In this document: piece after piece, positions 46,801 to 55,271 of the stretch
Position numbering within the stretch: the first letter of the stretch is position 1
Layout of the letters: every line of letters begins with the position of its first letter
DNA from: an uncultured Planctomycetaceae bacterium
Lineage (GTDB): Bacteria > Planctomycetota > Planctomycetia > Planctomycetales > Planctomycetaceae
Length of the DNA: 64,000 nt
Reading direction: 5' to 3'
Assembly (NCBI GenBank): GCA_903921605.1
Contig: CAIXQV010000035.1
Location: forward strand, 14,475 to 78,474
Program-made: the position numbers and the translations under genes
Notes under the pieces: generated by a model
Seen by the model: the letters and a program-made list of their open reading frames with translations, nothing else
Told to the model about the DNA's origin: nothing
The model's database searches: none

Positions 46801-48226
46801 CCTCGTAAGGTTTATAGTTGCGCTGAAATCGCAGGTAGAAAAAGTAGTCCTTGCCATCAACAGTGGCTTTCTCCGCGAGCGGCGCGCCGCGCAGTTCGCT
46901 GACGTTCTGAGCCACCAGCATCGTCTGCAGGACTTTTCCACCATCGCGGCTCACCACGTCGATATAAATGGCGCTTTGATCGTGTGAGTCATCCATCCCT
47001 GTGACGGGCTCTAGTCGTTCGGGAGCAGCAAACGATCCCAAGCCGGCATCGGTTCGCAATTTGTCACCAGGAATCAAGCCTCGCAATCGACTGTTGCGCT
47101 GAAACTCACGGACAACGACATCAAACGGCAAGGAGGGAAGGCTGATAACTTGACCGGGGGCTGGCGGTGAAATAGCCGCTTCGTCTGATTTCTCCGGAGC
47201 TGCTGTCGCTGCCTTCAGCAATCGCTCTTCGGGAATCACAAGGACCTGATCTTTGCCATCCGTTTTCTGCGTGATGATAGCCAGTTCACGTTCGCGGATA
47301 TCTCGGATGAACCCCGATGTCTCTCCTTCCACTAACGACAGCATGTTCTCCTTGGCCAGCAGGCCGACCTGAAGTTCACTGATCATGAGCATCGCCACAC
47401 CAAAATGCAGCAATGCGATGCCTCCGCGTTTGTCGAACAGCAGGTTAGACCCCAACAGCAGAACCAGCGAACACGCGGCGCCCTTGAGAAGCTGCCACAG
47501 AATTCTCATTGAAGACAGGTTAAGCCGTGCTTTTTCACCGCCGAGCACGAAGTAAAGCAGGACTCCGATCAATGACACCGCGATCAGCAGCATGACGCCT
47601 CGAGTCAGCTTTGAACTGGCTTTGGCAAGGATCGCTGTGGCCAGAGCTGCGAGTCCCGAGATACCAAGCACACTCAGGAGGAGATACCAAATTTGTCCGG
47701 GTCCCAACACCGTGTCACCGTACTCGACCCCTGTCTGCATATTGCCCGTGATGACGACACCAGCCGTCAGGATCAGGCCGACAACTACAAGGCCGATCCC
47801 GGCTGCCAATCTCAGACCTTCCGCGCGAACGCGAAACTTTAGTGCGTGAGCTGTCGTGAGATTCGCAAGCATGATCCAGCCGATCGTCCAGCCTCCGGGG
47901 AAAGGAATCTTTCCGAAGACACCGAGGCTCTCCGCAATCTTGTCTCCCTGGTCACCAAACATCGATGGAGGGAAAAGATCTCGAATCTGAATCCACGCGA
48001 TGTACGTCCGGAAGTACTCTGCCATGACTTGCCAGACGTCTCGACGAGCCTGTGCCAGGCTGCCGACGAATACAATGAACATTGCAAGGATGAACAGCAC
48101 GCACGTCAGCTTCAAAGAAGCCAACGCTCGTATCGCGGTCATCAAGGAGTTTTCAAGTTCTTGCGGTAATGCTTCGCCGTCTTTTCGACCAGACGAAAGA
48201 TCACCAGGCAATGTGGTTGAAGACAT
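43829..48226 (-). CDS. Giant ResB-CcsA (system II cytochrome c synthetase) fusion with central insert
   Basis: The protein has 1465 residues. The N-terminal half is ResB/CcsB-like: membrane helices from about 38, then a periplasmic region with RNYKPYEVKLVD, NPLRYKGETFYQSGFQ and a helix near 555-575. A further helix lies near 640-655. About 480 hydrophilic residues (660-1140) follow with helical, charged character and no known domain. The C-terminal third (1150-1465) is CcsA with multiple helices and the tryptophan-rich heme motif ending WGRFWGWDPKENG (around 1361-1373). CcsBA exports heme and attaches it to CxxCH in apocytochromes c; this window encodes several such proteins. The fusion order matches known CcsBA; the large insert is the oddity. 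Confidence 0.9.
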   Translation of the reverse strand: MSSTTLPGDLSSGRKDGEALPQELENSLMTAIRALASLKLTCVLFILAMFIVFVGSLAQARRDVWQVMAEYFRTYIAWIQIRDLFPPSMFGDQGDKIAESLGVFGKIPFPGGWTIGWIMLANLTTAHALKFRVRAEGLRLAAGIGLVVVGLILTAGVVITGNMQTGVEYGDTVLGPGQIWYLLLSVLGISGLAALATAILAKASSKLTRGVMLLIAVSLIGVLLYFVLGGEKARLNLSSMRILWQLLKGAACSLVLLLGSNLLFDKRGGIALLHFGVAMLMISELQVGLLAKENMLSLVEGETSGFIRDIRERELAIITQKTDGKDQVLVIPEERLLKAATAAPEKSDEAAISPPAPGQVISLPSLPFDVVVREFQRNSRLRGLIPGDKLRTDAGLGSFAAPERLEPVTGMDDSHDQSAIYIDVVSRDGGKVLQTMLVAQNVSELRGAPLAEKATVDGKDYFFYLRFQRNYKPYEVKLVDVSRTNYVGTATPRDYRSEIEITNPNDGSTDKFTLWMNNPLRYKGETFYQSGFQALEDGKEASTISVVNNTGWMLPYIACMIVSFGMFAQFGQTLFRFLDKTERTAKKVAPEAQTLSVGSSSLLGRPGFAPAKVADAALLTNLEKPSLIESLWIPLVIALIFAAWLGSKARPPKEDPSTMNLYGFAQLPIAWSGRAQPIDSVARTQLLVNSHKSGFEGELESAELSEPKQRKKILTAFSKAWPNAPVAELEKFEGSYTEWIEKMATVSSSGKDAVESRMRSLMVRRRPAVQWLLDVVSRPEVAARHRIIKIDDDQVLSLLGLEKRGGLTYSMVEIQKNIKELDSILQKARQKQRDKQENSLTTLERRVSGLFETVSRIDQLSQMFLMRNSDSLLGSYIDCWRILRLLGNEPAVMAVPTGSSDEQRSWETLVGANAVRQLNEQMKQNQLSTWDEFNAYMQDKLPQELVTKSVIGSYKILGGGSGETQQETTDGKVIQQRAAEAIARVDDTFLRQILGLISAAESGSSAEQIATAVPPEKAREIASERISSELFEVFSVISESDPQDKRLLEIRTKLQKLGSDDAPALANAMNVELAKLVWDDLHKRAAHLLPGGECSDTFDKTSGYVATLLKTWQDGDVEGFNTAVSSYREMLDSGTVPHVNMATVRKEAWFNFFEPFMQATYPYVMVIVFSFMGWLFFGTTLRRTSLFLLVLAFALHSLALFMRMQISGRPPVTNLYSSAIFIGWAVVIASFVVELVMKNGIGNILGASVGAGSLVIAHYLARDEGDTLGVMQAVLDTTFWLATHVVCITLGYAATFLAGFIGLFYCVQAILGRSLAPGGNASTFSAELKDCGKLVYGTLCFALFFSLVGTVLGGLWADDSWGRFWGWDPKENGAMLIVLWNAVILHARWDKMVNDYGTAVLAMIGNIVTAWSWFGVNELKAGLHTYGFTEGRLLALGVFAGVQLALVIGFAMSSKLAQRRMLTTK

Positions 48227-48328
48227 GACGGTTTCCTCTGATTCATTATCGTGTTTGGGGCACGAGTTACTCGTATGTGTCGTTAATGGCCGGAGTTGAG
48301 ACTCTCTTCCATCTTTGGTCCGAGCCGA

Positions 48329-48874
48329 TTATTCAACGTTGAGCGATTCACAAAAACTTCGAAAGGCGGCTCGTTGAACTTCTGCCGTGGAATTCGAACT
48401 TCGATACTTAAAGACCCATAACTTGTCTTTGTAACTGGCAATCATGCCAAGGATCGTTTCTGTATCACTCTTGATCTCTATCCATTGGCCGGTTAGTCCC
48501 TTCAACGTCAGCGTCTCGACATCCTTCATCATCTCCGCAGGATCAGTTTCCGGAAGCTGCAACTGTCCTCGCCATCGCACGAACTGCGGCTCGACTCCAG
48601 CAGTTCCGGGCAGATCGCTGACCGTAATTCGAGCGGACGCATCCGACGGCCCCGCAGTCCAGGCAAACGCACTGAACTGATCGTTTTGAGCCGCAACCCA
48701 GGCCTTCGGGACTTCCCAGCGAAATGGAACCGCGTCAAACTGATCACGAAGAAGATCCGATGTGAGAACTTTTTCGTCTTCCCGTGCGACCTCATATTCA
48801 CGGATGTCCGAACTGCTGCCGCAACCGGAAAGAGTAAGGAGGAGAAGTGTGATGTACAGGGGCAGCTTATTCAT
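48329..48874 (-). CDS. Small lipoprotein of unknown function upstream of CcsBA
   Basis: The protein has 181 residues. The N-terminus MNKLPLYITLLLLTLSGCGSS is a clear lipoprotein signal with lipidated Cys18. The mature part (FRWEVPKAWVAAQNDQFSAF, LKGLTGQWIEI, MIASYKDKLWVFKYR) has a beta-rich pattern, reminiscent of planctomycete lipoproteins of unknown function with no catalytic motif. It is 102 bases ahead of the CcsBA gene on the same strand and may be co-transcribed, which hints at an envelope role in cytochrome maturation. This is inference from position only. Confidence 0.8.
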   Translation of the reverse strand: MNKLPLYITLLLLTLSGCGSSSDIREYEVAREDEKVLTSDLLRDQFDAVPFRWEVPKAWVAAQNDQFSAFAWTAGPSDASARITVSDLPGTAGVEPQFVRWRGQLQLPETDPAEMMKDVETLTLKGLTGQWIEIKSDTETILGMIASYKDKLWVFKYRSSNSTAEVQRAAFRSFCESLNVE

Positions 48875-49121
48875 GAATCAAATCGAAGGTGGGGCGAGGC
48901 GGGAGTTAAAAAGGAGCAATCAGTGACGGGCGTTATTCAGGTCAGGTCGAAGAAAAAAAATGTCCGGATGTTCTGTGAAGGGTATCCGCACCGCCCGGAG
49001 CGAAACCCATACAAACAGTTGCCTATTAATACCCGGCAACGGCAAACTGCCAGACTCATTGAACTCCCTATTCTAGGCGAGTGAGACACGAATTTCACGG
49101 AGTTCAGCGGTTCTTCCAAAA

Positions 49122-49706
49122 TCAACCGCCAACGCGATGGCACTCACGGCACATATCAAAACGGCGGTCGCTGACATGATTAGCGACATTGAAGATTTGG
49201 CCGGTTTGTTGCTCCCACGCCACAGCGGCGGCGGTTGGGGAGATCCAGATCGATTCCACGATCTGAGAAGCAACCGAGCCGGAACCGACTCGAACGTTCC
49301 CAGTCACGGTCGAATCACCCGGTTCGGACAATCGCGGTTCCACAGATCCATTGGACGATTCCCTGCGACCATCCCCAGCGATCCTCGCCGTTTGGTCCGG
49401 ATTCATGGACATGTCTCGCTGTGCTTGTAGTGAACTTATCGACGGCAGGGCATTTCCCACTACGGTTCCAATCAGCATGGAAACAGACGCCACGATCCAG
49501 CCGGAGGTGACGACGGTACCGCGACGATTCGTATGCAACGCTGGAGAAAACCCAACGTTGTCAGGAGTGACTGCCTTCTCCGCAGGGGATAACTCCGTGG
49601 GTTCAGTCACATCGGACTGCCGAAGGGCAGCAAGGATTCGATCATCCAAAGAATGATCGGGCGTACGCAAAGACAAAGCCCGAATTTTCAGTTCCAGTTC
49701 ACTCAT
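49122..49706 (-). CDS. Putative membrane regulator of the ECF sigma factor, ending in a CxxCH motif
   Basis: The protein has 194 residues. A cytoplasmic N-terminus (1-65) with SLDDRILAALRQ resembles the short helical start of anti-sigma-type proteins. One membrane helix follows at about 66-86 (VTSGWIVASVSMLIGTVVG). A Ser/Gly-rich periplasmic stretch comes next. The last residues are FDMCRECHRVGG, with Cys186, Cys189 and His190 forming a c-type heme consensus. The start overlaps the sigma-factor stop (ATGA), so they are translationally coupled; such partners are usually anti-sigma factors. A classical zinc anti-sigma HxxxCxxC motif is not seen. The terminal CxxCH could bind heme or be a redox switch. 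Confidence 0.72.
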   Translation of the reverse strand: MSELELKIRALSLRTPDHSLDDRILAALRQSDVTEPTELSPAEKAVTPDNVGFSPALHTNRRGTVVTSGWIVASVSMLIGTVVGNALPSISSLQAQRDMSMNPDQTARIAGDGRRESSNGSVEPRLSEPGDSTVTGNVRVGSGSVASQIVESIWISPTAAAVAWEQQTGQIFNVANHVSDRRFDMCRECHRVGG

Positions 49707-50212
49707 GAGCTTCTCCTCAATTCTTCTTCCAGCTTCATGATGGCTCGACGGTATCGAGTGGCTGCTGTTGCCGACGGTATTTCCAGCACTCCGGCGATTT
49801 CTTCGAACGTCAGCTCGGAGAAAATCTTCATGACCACAATCTGACGACTCAACTCGTCCAGTAGGTCAATTGCACTTTTCAGTGACTCCGTTTCATCGTT
49901 TTGATTCGCAGTCGTTGAACTATTGGATAAAAGTGAATCAGATCCAGCCGAGGCAAAAATCGATTCTGTGATGGATCGCTGGTGCTGTTGCCGACGTCGA
50001 CAGTCAATCGCCGCATTTCGCACCGCCGCAAATACGTATGAAGCAAGGCTGCCCTCAGGAGGTTCTGACTTCTGACACAGCCGCACAAACGCCTCATGCA
50101 CTGCGTCCTCTGCCATGCTGGAGCAGCCCGTCACGGTCAACGCCACTGAAAACAGTGACTGACGATGCTTTCGGTAAAGCTGCTCAAGTTCAGTGCGCAA
50201 GACGCTTTCCAT
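49703..50212 (-). CDS. ECF-type RNA polymerase sigma factor
   Basis: The ATG at 50212 gives 169 residues; a TTG at 50242 would add ten. Region 2 is visible as ELEQLYRKHRQSLFSVALTV and MAEDAVHEAFVRLC. Region 4 follows with LDELSRQIVVMKIFSELTFEEIAGVLEIPSATAATRYRRAIMKLEEEL. The linker is short, as in ECF factors. The coupled downstream gene encodes a one-helix membrane protein with a terminal CxxCH, suggesting control by an envelope or redox signal. I could not derive the target promoter from this window. Confidence 0.9.
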   Translation of the reverse strand: MESVLRTELEQLYRKHRQSLFSVALTVTGCSSMAEDAVHEAFVRLCQKSEPPEGSLASYVFAAVRNAAIDCRRRQQHQRSITESIFASAGSDSLLSNSSTTANQNDETESLKSAIDLLDELSRQIVVMKIFSELTFEEIAGVLEIPSATAATRYRRAIMKLEEELRRSS

Positions 50213-50432
50213 GCATGAGTTTTCACGGTCACTGCTTCGCAAATCACCAAACTGCGTTCAGAAGTTCACTGCGAAATAGTCTTTCGACCATTTAACGATG
50301 GGTTCCGGACGTTTGATTTAGCGCTCGACTCGAATTACACGCACCATGCGGCAGGATTTATTCAGGAATTCTGACCTGACCGCAAAATTCTGAAACTCGG
50401 CCCGAGAGGTCGCGTTGATCAAGCTTACATCA

Positions 50433-51644
50433 CTACTTGATCAAATAGCGTTTTGCGTCCCCAACGGTTTTGGGGTCCTTCTCTTCAAGCACTTTCAGAT
50501 TGGCCAGTGCTTTGACCGCGTGTTCCGGAAGAGCCGCAGCCGTGCCATCTGCCGCTGGCTCACCAACGTCACGACTACACTGAATGACGTAACGCACGAT
50601 TGCCCGACGGATCGCAGGAATCTCGAAATTCTTGTCATCGTACAGAGCAATCAGGCGATCCTGAATACTCCAGTCTTTCCATCGCGCGAGGTCCGTAATC
50701 ACAAGGTCGGCCAGTTCAGGACGATCAAGAAGAATATGCATCGACTGCTTCAGTCGATCTTTCGGAATTCGGTCTGGTTCATAAGTCCACATAAATCGCA
50801 GTGTCTGCATGACGGCGTAGGTTTCGCTGAACGGAAGCGGAATCTCTTTTCCTTTGGCGTCGGTTGCGACTTTGGTTCGCATCTTGGCATCTTCCAGAAC
50901 CTTCAGGCCTTCTTCGCCACGGATCAGCAGATACCCAGCCATCACGCCCTCAATCCCGAGCCGGAAGTCCGCATCAAGAATCAGGATTTTCTTTTCCAGT
51001 ACGGCAGCGTCTTCAGGCTGACCGCACAAGCCAGCCATCAGGCCATAGAAGCCGATTCGAGTCACAGGAGTTTTGGGGTCGACCAGCCACTGCAGAATCT
51101 TGTCCCGAGGTAGCTTGTCTTTCACCGGCACAATCACGTCGTAGGGCGCGGCTGCAAACTCCGCAAAGGCGTCGTTCGACACCAGCAGATCCGGGTGTTC
51201 GAAGTACGGCAGAAAGTACATCAGACGTTCGGTCTGGGCTTTGGGATCCGTAACAGGTGCCGGCATCTTCGAAAGATACAGCCAGGCGTCTGTCGAAACT
51301 TCGGCCGGGGCATGCCAGTCTTCCAGACGTTCTTCTGGTCCCATCAGTGTATATCGAGCTGTCTCAGTGCCAGCCACATACAGCGGCATCTCAAGAACCT
51401 GACCGACCTTGAATTTGTCGCCGGTTGAAAAGCCAATCTCAACGACTTCAAATTTCGAGGTGCCTCCCTTCACTGCCGTTGCTTTCTCTCCACCTATCCA
51501 TTTACCGAGGACCAGATGATCGCATTGCTGAATTTGTTCAGCCATCACCAGGGTCGGGGCATCGCAGAACGGACAGAAAGCGGCTTCTGCAGATGCAGAA
51601 ACGAGCGCCATCAACAGCACAGCCAGCAGAGGAAGCATTCGCAT
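50433..51644 (-). CDS. Secreted protein of unknown function with N-terminal CPFC
   Basis: The protein has 403 residues. A signal peptide (LPLLAVLLMALVSASAEA) is followed directly by AFCPFCDAPTLV, with Cys24 and Cys27 forming a CxxC at the mature N-terminus. The rest holds a segment like a small beta domain (LVLGKWIGGEKATAVKGG, FEVVEIGFSTGDKFKVGQVLE) and then helical repeats resembling HEAT units (YGLMAGLCGQPEDAAVLEKK, ITDLARWKDWSIQDRLIALYDD). I recognise the overall pattern as planctomycete-specific but no function. The CxxC could bind metal or be redox active. It appears to be a single gene. Confidence 0.78.
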   Translation of the reverse strand: MRMLPLLAVLLMALVSASAEAAFCPFCDAPTLVMAEQIQQCDHLVLGKWIGGEKATAVKGGTSKFEVVEIGFSTGDKFKVGQVLEMPLYVAGTETARYTLMGPEERLEDWHAPAEVSTDAWLYLSKMPAPVTDPKAQTERLMYFLPYFEHPDLLVSNDAFAEFAAAPYDVIVPVKDKLPRDKILQWLVDPKTPVTRIGFYGLMAGLCGQPEDAAVLEKKILILDADFRLGIEGVMAGYLLIRGEEGLKVLEDAKMRTKVATDAKGKEIPLPFSETYAVMQTLRFMWTYEPDRIPKDRLKQSMHILLDRPELADLVITDLARWKDWSIQDRLIALYDDKNFEIPAIRRAIVRYVIQCSRDVGEPAADGTAAALPEHAVKALANLKVLEEKDPKTVGDAKRYLIK

Positions 51645-51925
51645 GGGAGGGACTTTCCGGCGGGATCGTGAAACGCTGCGACGACATGTTCAGCAGCGGT
51701 CAGCATTCACTTCCATCATACCGACCAAATCCGGAAATCAACAGTTGCAACCGGTCGGAGCAGCCGGGAACCGATCTTGAGAGCAAATCTCAAAACTCCG
51801 GAATGATACTTGGCGAGACTGCAAATGCCGAAACATGTCAGCACAGATTTGAGTCACAATGGTCTTCATGATCTCATCGCTGATTTTCGACGGGAAGTCA
51901 CCATCGGCCCCTGGAAGTTGTTCGT

Positions 51926-52741
51926 TTATTCCAGCACCCGTGCATTGTCAATGTGGTACAGGCGCGACAGATCGTTGGCGTCGACCTGCGGATCGATATG
52001 AAAAATGCCTTCCACATCAAACGGCCGCAGTTCCATGTAGTCCGCCGTGACGCCCTCGGCCATCGTGATCCCAATGATGTCGTAAATCTTTGGCTTGCGC
52101 TGAAAACAGCAGATACCTGTATCGCGAACGAATGCAAATGATTTGAGACCGGTCGACTCAAAGGTTGGATACATGTAGCCACGAATCCGAACCGGCTTGC
52201 CGTCCAGGGCCTTCAGCCATTCTGGAAAATACTCCACGGCATTCACCGGAACAGGTTCCATGTTGAGGACCTTGAGCAGATCAATGTCATCAAACGAAAC
52301 TCGAACGGCCGAGGTTCCGCGCTCTTTCCGCAGGCGTTTCTCCGGAATCAGCAGCTCAATCTTTCGCGTTTCGCCAGCAACGGAGTTCTCAACAACTGGC
52401 ACATCAGCAGGTCCCTGGAGTCCAGTGTGAGCTGATGTCAGTATGGGCGGAGTTACCGGTACCGCAGGCTGAGTTGCAGACTCCGAGATGGCCTGTTGGA
52501 CACGAGAACTCTCTGCCTCTGATGCCGCACTGACAGGTGTGACAGCTGGCGCCTCAGTCGTCTCGGTTGTGGCAGGTTGAGAATTCTGCGACGGTGCGTC
52601 GGGCTGTTGCTGGGTTGGCGCTAGCTTTGTGTTTTCGAAATCGACGTAACCCTCTTCGGATTCTCCGCAACCTGCCGAGGCCGCGACAAGACTGAAAATC
52701 AGCGCGGAGGTGGAACGTCGATTCATCATGGCTATCTGCAT
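51926..52741 (-). CDS. DUF3299-like lipoprotein (second of a tandem pair)
   Basis: The protein has 271 residues. The N-terminus (ALIFSLVAASAGCGES) looks like a lipoprotein signal. A Pro/Thr/Gln-rich linker spans about 35-130. The C-terminal domain (170-271) has GKPVRIRGYMYPTFEST, FAFVRDTGICCFQRKPKIYD and MELRPFDVEGIFHID. This is the DUF3299-like pattern: an OB-like fold containing a CC pair. The upstream gene encodes a protein with a related domain (ECCMGGKPKSHDF), and only about 16 bases separate the two genes. Function unknown; an envelope metal or redox role is possible because of the conserved CC. Confidence 0.8.
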   Translation of the reverse strand: MQIAMMNRRSTSALIFSLVAASAGCGESEEGYVDFENTKLAPTQQQPDAPSQNSQPATTETTEAPAVTPVSAASEAESSRVQQAISESATQPAVPVTPPILTSAHTGLQGPADVPVVENSVAGETRKIELLIPEKRLRKERGTSAVRVSFDDIDLLKVLNMEPVPVNAVEYFPEWLKALDGKPVRIRGYMYPTFESTGLKSFAFVRDTGICCFQRKPKIYDIIGITMAEGVTADYMELRPFDVEGIFHIDPQVDANDLSRLYHIDNARVLE

Positions 52742-52757
52742 CCTGTCAACGCGTGGC

Positions 52758-53714
52758 CTAAAATCGTGTCCACGCTTCTTCTACCAGTTCCGCTTCCATG
52801 GAATACACTGGCGCAAAATCATAATCTTCTGATGGTGAGCCTTCGCCCGCCTTCACATCGGCCTTAAGAACTCCAGCTACAGCAACCATACCAATATACG
52901 CCGGAGTTGTAAGCTGCAGCTTGTTGGTGACGCTAAGTTTCTCCTGTTCCTCCGCCGTGAGTTCCTTCACCGCGAGGTCCGCACCGCGATAAGACAACGG
53001 AGGACGTTCACCGTCATTAAAGGATTTCAGTGTCACGAAAATGAAGTCATGAGATTTCGGCTTTCCTCCCATGCAACATTCCCCGTTATCTTTCAGGAGA
53101 ATGAATCGAGTAAGTCCTTCAGTTTCCTGAGTCGCCCACATGAATCCCTTCAGGTAAACCTTTTGGCCCACAAGAGTTGCCACATCCGGGTGCAGTTTGC
53201 GATGTCCGTTGACAAAAACAAACTGCTTATCAGCGATATCCTTGGGAAAAGTTACGCGGGCAAAGCCTTCAGGAACTTCCGTCGAATAAGCATGAGCCAT
53301 TTTTGCTGAACCAAGTGCAAAACTGGCAATAGACAACACCAGTCCAATTGCCGCCATCCCCGTCCCTTTGACGGAGCCGGCTGATGCTCGGATACGGGTG
53401 ATCGCGGCAATCCCGATAAATATCCCGAAGAAGGCAACGTACAATCCAAAGATGCCAATGAATCCCGTCAGCCCGAGCAGTCCCAAAGACAACGCAATTG
53501 GAGCCCATGGAGAGATGGGGATGTAGTCAAAATCTTCACCTTCCGAAGATTCTCCCCAAGCACCAATGGAGGGTTTCTCGAGCGAGGCTGAACCCAACTC
53601 ATCACCATCTGATGAGCGAGGCGAGTTCGTCGAATGTGACGTCTCAGCCAGAGAGGGGTTTTCCGGCGTCTCGGTGATGTTCAAGGTAGGGCAATCAAGT
53701 GTTTGTTCAGTCAT
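52758..53714 (-). CDS. Membrane DUF3299-like protein (first of a tandem pair)
   Basis: The ATG at 53714 (318 residues) has GGAG nine bases upstream; a TTG at 53735 is an alternative. The N-terminus is acidic and disordered (about 1-70). Two or three membrane helices follow (PIALSLGLLGLTGFIGIFGL, FFGIFIGIAAITRI and MAAIGLVLSIASFALGSA), in a DUF4190-like arrangement. The exported C-terminal domain has QKVYLKGFMWATQETEG, ILLKDNGECCMGGKPKSHDF and later IGMVAVAGVLKADV, paralleling the downstream lipoprotein. The pair is probably one operon acting at the outer face of the membrane. No function is known to me. Confidence 0.8.
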   Translation of the reverse strand: MTEQTLDCPTLNITETPENPSLAETSHSTNSPRSSDGDELGSASLEKPSIGAWGESSEGEDFDYIPISPWAPIALSLGLLGLTGFIGIFGLYVAFFGIFIGIAAITRIRASAGSVKGTGMAAIGLVLSIASFALGSAKMAHAYSTEVPEGFARVTFPKDIADKQFVFVNGHRKLHPDVATLVGQKVYLKGFMWATQETEGLTRFILLKDNGECCMGGKPKSHDFIFVTLKSFNDGERPPLSYRGADLAVKELTAEEQEKLSVTNKLQLTTPAYIGMVAVAGVLKADVKAGEGSPSEDYDFAPVYSMEAELVEEAWTRF

Positions 53715-54083
53715 CGGTCCGTTCTCCAGGCGCAATGTCGTCTCCTCGCGATTTTACGTCCGACTCCCGGGCTTCGTGAAACGAATCCGCCCTAAAACTG
53801 ACGACACGGGGTGAATCGGCCCTCTGATTTGAACGGTTTAGCCGGCTTCACTGACGATTTATGGTCCGGTTTGAGCGTCAGCATACAAAATTAGCAGTGT
53901 TTTAACGAATTGCCTACATTCCGGATTCGAACCGAAACCGAAGTCATTTGAACTCTCCAAATAAATCCCGATGATCGTCTTGCTTGATTCTTCAGATAAC
54001 AAATCAGGATGAGTGAATCCTGTTTCCTCGTTGATCTGAATCAGGACGCAATCGGTCTGCGGAAATCAGAGAAGTTTGTCCCT
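53715..54083. other. Divergent intergenic region between the DUF3299-like pair and the ATP-grasp gene
   Basis: Promoters for both directions must lie here. A small inverted repeat CAGGAT-GAGTGA-ATCCTG (54005-54022) is present just inside the interval. An ATG at 54009 in frame with the ATP-grasp gene would add 25 residues without family similarity. Nothing else was recognised. Confidence 0.35.
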
Positions 54084-55103
54084 ATGCGCATCGTCGTTCT
54101 TTACAATCAGGTTGCAGCGACTGACTCAAGTGGTGATCTTGATGTGCTGAAGCAGTGCGTTGCCGTTGAGGAATCTTTGCGTCAACTTGGCCACGAGGCA
54201 CTTCGGCTCAGTTGTTCGTTGAATCTTGGTCCAGTCCGAGATGCTCTGCTCCGACTTAAACCCGATGTTGTTTTCAATCTGGCTGAATCTCTGGACGGTA
54301 CGGATCGTCTCATGCCGGTTGTTGCTGTTTTTCTGGAGGCACTGGGGCTTCCTTTCACCGGCGCCTCAAGTCTTGCAATGTTGACGACGACCAGCAAGCT
54401 TGTGGCGAAGCAACGCCTGCTGGATCAGGAGATCTCGACACCGGCCTGGCTCACTCTGCGTGGCGACGACTGTTGGCGAGGTGCTCATGAACGAAGTTGG
54501 AATCCCGACAGAGCGATCGTTAAAGCGATTGCCGAGCACGCGTCGTTGGGTCTGGCAGATGACAGCGTTCTCGAATGCGGTCGTCACTCAACGGAGAAAC
54601 TGCGATCCTTGATTGCTGCTCGTGCTGAACAGTTTGGCACTCCACACTTTGCGGAGCAGTTTATTGACGGGCGAGAGTTTAATCTTAGTCTGCTAGCCGG
54701 AACAGATGGTCCGGATGTTTTGCCACCAGCGGAGATTGAGTTCATTAACTTTGCCGCCGGGAAGCCTCGAATTGTCGGGCACGATGCCAAGTGGGATGAG
54801 TCGACAATGGAGTACATCAATACGCCGCGTCGTTTCGAGTTTCCGTTATCCGACCGCGCGCTGTTAGATGAACTTGAAGCCCTGGCACGTCGATGCTGGA
54901 CCGCCTTCGATCTGCACGGTTATGCTCGTGTTGATTTTCGAGTCGACAACGACGGGCAGCCGTGGATTCTTGAAGTCAACGCTAACCCCTGCCTGTCTCC
55001 CGACGCAGGTTTCGCGGCCGCTCTGCAACAGGCCGGCCTTTCATTTACGGATGCCGTAGAGCGAATCATCGCTGATGCAGTGAGATGCTCTCGCGTCGGG
55101 TGA
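54084..55103 (+). CDS. ATP-grasp ligase of the D-alanine-D-alanine ligase family
   Basis: The ATG at 54084 gives 339 residues and opens MRIVVLYNQV, the usual strand of the first ATP-grasp lobe. Motifs are DVVFNLAESLDGTDRLMPVVAVFLEALGLPFTGASSLAM, FAEQFIDGREFNLSLL and the metal-binding end EVNANPCLSPDAGF. These match Ddl-like ligases. The first lobe lacks the usual GG(x)SxE serine loop of true Ddl (it reads NQVAATDSSGDLDV), so it may ligate another carboxylate to an amine. No mur genes or peptidoglycan genes are next to it, so its role in cell-wall synthesis is uncertain. Confidence 0.85.
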   Translation: MRIVVLYNQVAATDSSGDLDVLKQCVAVEESLRQLGHEALRLSCSLNLGPVRDALLRLKPDVVFNLAESLDGTDRLMPVVAVFLEALGLPFTGASSLAMLTTTSKLVAKQRLLDQEISTPAWLTLRGDDCWRGAHERSWNPDRAIVKAIAEHASLGLADDSVLECGRHSTEKLRSLIAARAEQFGTPHFAEQFIDGREFNLSLLAGTDGPDVLPPAEIEFINFAAGKPRIVGHDAKWDESTMEYINTPRRFEFPLSDRALLDELEALARRCWTAFDLHGYARVDFRVDNDGQPWILEVNANPCLSPDAGFAAALQQAGLSFTDAVERIIADAVRCSRVG

Positions 55104-55271
55104 CATTCGTCGCATAGCTCCGAACCGCTGGAAATGGACTCCACGAGTGCCGTCTCCTGCGGCTTGGCGGTAAGCGATGAATCAGCACCCAGTCGTGAGA
55201 TGCGATGCCATTCTTTGAATGTCAAATCAGCACCACGACACTTGTCTTGCACGAAGAGTTTCGGTCAGCGG

